A stretch of DNA of 13,077 nt from Lentisphaerota bacterium (GTDB taxonomy: Bacteria > Verrucomicrobiota > Lentisphaeria > Oligosphaerales > JAFGRS01). Shown here in pieces: positions 12,366 to 13,077 of the stretch. The DNA lies in contig JAAYZO010000353.1 in NCBI GenBank assembly GCA_012514865.1, forward strand, positions 1-13,077, given 5' to 3'. Both the position numbers and the translations under genes were made by a program. The stretch's first letter is position 1. The number at the start of each line of letters is the position of its first letter. The notes under the pieces are model-generated. The model searched no databases. It saw nothing but the letters and a program-made list of their open reading frames with translations, and had not been told where the DNA came from.

Positions 12366-13077
12366 TCAGCCGAGGAGTCGGTTGCAGAGGCGGTCCAGGC
12401 AGGCCCACCCGGTGGGCAGCGAGTCGATCTGGACGGTCTCGTCTTCGCGGTGCGAGCGGCGGTAGATGCAGAGCCCGACGCAGACCGCCGGCCAGCCCGC
12501 GGCGAGGGCCGGGTTGATGTTGGTGCTCATCGGGACATCCTCGGCCGACAGCCCGACGGCGCTCCAGGCGGGGAGGACCTCGTCGGCAATCCGCGCCGGC
12601 GCCACCGGCGCGGCGGCGGGACGCTCGCCGATGCACTCGAAGGCGACCTCGACCTCGTCGGGCTGACGTGCCGCGGCGAGGTAGCGCCGCACGGCGCCGT
12701 CCATGGCCTTGAGGAGGGGCTCCGATACGCTGCGGAATTCGAAGGTGGCCTCGGCCTGCCGGGCGATCGAGTTGATGCCCTCGCCGCCGCGGATGGAGCC
12801 GAGATTGAAGGAGATCACGACCGGCGCCGCGTGGCGGACGCGCTGGTAGCGGGCGCGCACGGCGCCGAGGATCACCAGGAGCACCTCGATGGCATTGGGC
12901 GAGCCGAAGCTGCTCCAGCTATGGCCGCCGGGACAGGTGACCGCCAGGCGGTAGCGCCGCGAGCCCAGGCCGGTCATCGAGTAGGTCTCCATGCTGCCGT
13001 CGAACGACACCATCAGCCAGGGCGCTTCGGCATGCGCGGCGACGAGGTGGCGGACGCCGCGCAGGTTGCCGAGGCCC
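12366..13077 (-). CDS. M20-family metallopeptidase (ArgE/DapE/PepT type), 5' end outside the window
   Basis: About 236 C-terminal residues are visible; the reading frame stays open to the right edge, so the start and N-terminal metal-binding half are missing. The visible part begins GLGNLRGVRHLV, then the dimerisation (lid) domain with CPGGHSWSSFGSPNAI and LGSIRGGEGINSIARQAEATFEFRS. It returns to the catalytic domain with SAEDVPMSTNINPALAAGWPAV and ends with SHREDETVQIDSLPTGW, whose His is the likely last zinc ligand. These are signatures of M20 zinc hydrolases, which cleave amide bonds in small peptides or N-acyl amino acids. PepT-like or acetylornithine-deacetylase-like substrates cannot be told apart here. 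An ATG at 13013 is internal, because family sequence continues upstream of it. It lies 76 nt upstream of xthA on the same strand. Confidence 0.85.
   Translation of the reverse strand, partial: GLGNLRGVRHLVAAHAEAPWLMVSFDGSMETYSMTGLGSRRYRLAVTCPGGHSWSSFGSPNAIEVLLVILGAVRARYQRVRHAAPVVISFNLGSIRGGEGINSIARQAEATFEFRSVSEPLLKAMDGAVRRYLAAARQPDEVEVAFECIGERPAAAPVAPARIADEVLPAWSAVGLSAEDVPMSTNINPALAAGWPAVCVGLCIYRRSHREDETVQIDSLPTGWACLDRLCNRLLG

Overview
This is a very GC-rich bacterial chromosomal window made almost entirely of chromosomal housekeeping genes. I see no phage, transposase, CRISPR, tRNA or rRNA. A TolB protein and a murein ligase imply a Gram-negative cell envelope. The large secreted heparinase-like lyase and the abundant short tandem repeats between genes would suit the Planctomycetota-Verrucomicrobiota-Chlamydiota (PVC) superphylum, for example Lentisphaerota or Kiritimatiellota. 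That placement is an inference from general resemblance and is weak.

Layout. Bases 1-306 are a non-coding block of a perfect 65-bp direct repeat enclosing heptamer arrays. A four-gene plus-strand run follows with gaps of only 20-31 nt: a TolB-like beta-propeller protein (464-1684), a divergent MurC-type Mur ligase (1716-3152), a 1170-residue secreted heparinase II/III-like polysaccharide lyase (3173-6685), and an SpoU/TrmH-family RNA 2'-O-methyltransferase with a 15-residue Arg/Gly/Pro/Asp tandem repeat in its N-terminal half (6715-8190). A convergent intergenic region with several hairpins (8191-8423) separates this run from minus-strand genes. Those are enolase (8424-9695, with a recognisable promoter), a gene-free stretch with two 9-bp tandem arrays (9696-10039), an ExoD-family membrane protein (10040-10726), an RlmB-type rRNA 2'-O-methyltransferase (10782-11495), exodeoxyribonuclease III (11528-12289), and an M20-family metallopeptidase whose 5' end lies beyond the right edge (12366-13077).

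How the genes fit together. The plus-strand run mixes cell-envelope functions (TolB, Mur ligase), secreted polysaccharide degradation and RNA modification. The minus-strand cluster is general maintenance (glycolysis, rRNA modification, DNA repair, peptide or amide hydrolysis). I found no dedicated defence or mobile system. The most unusual items are the RGG-like repeat domain on the methyltransferase, with signs of recent copy-number expansion under selection for its peptide, and the short-period (7, 9 and 10 bp) non-coding arrays in three separate spacers. The altered motifs of the Mur ligase come next.
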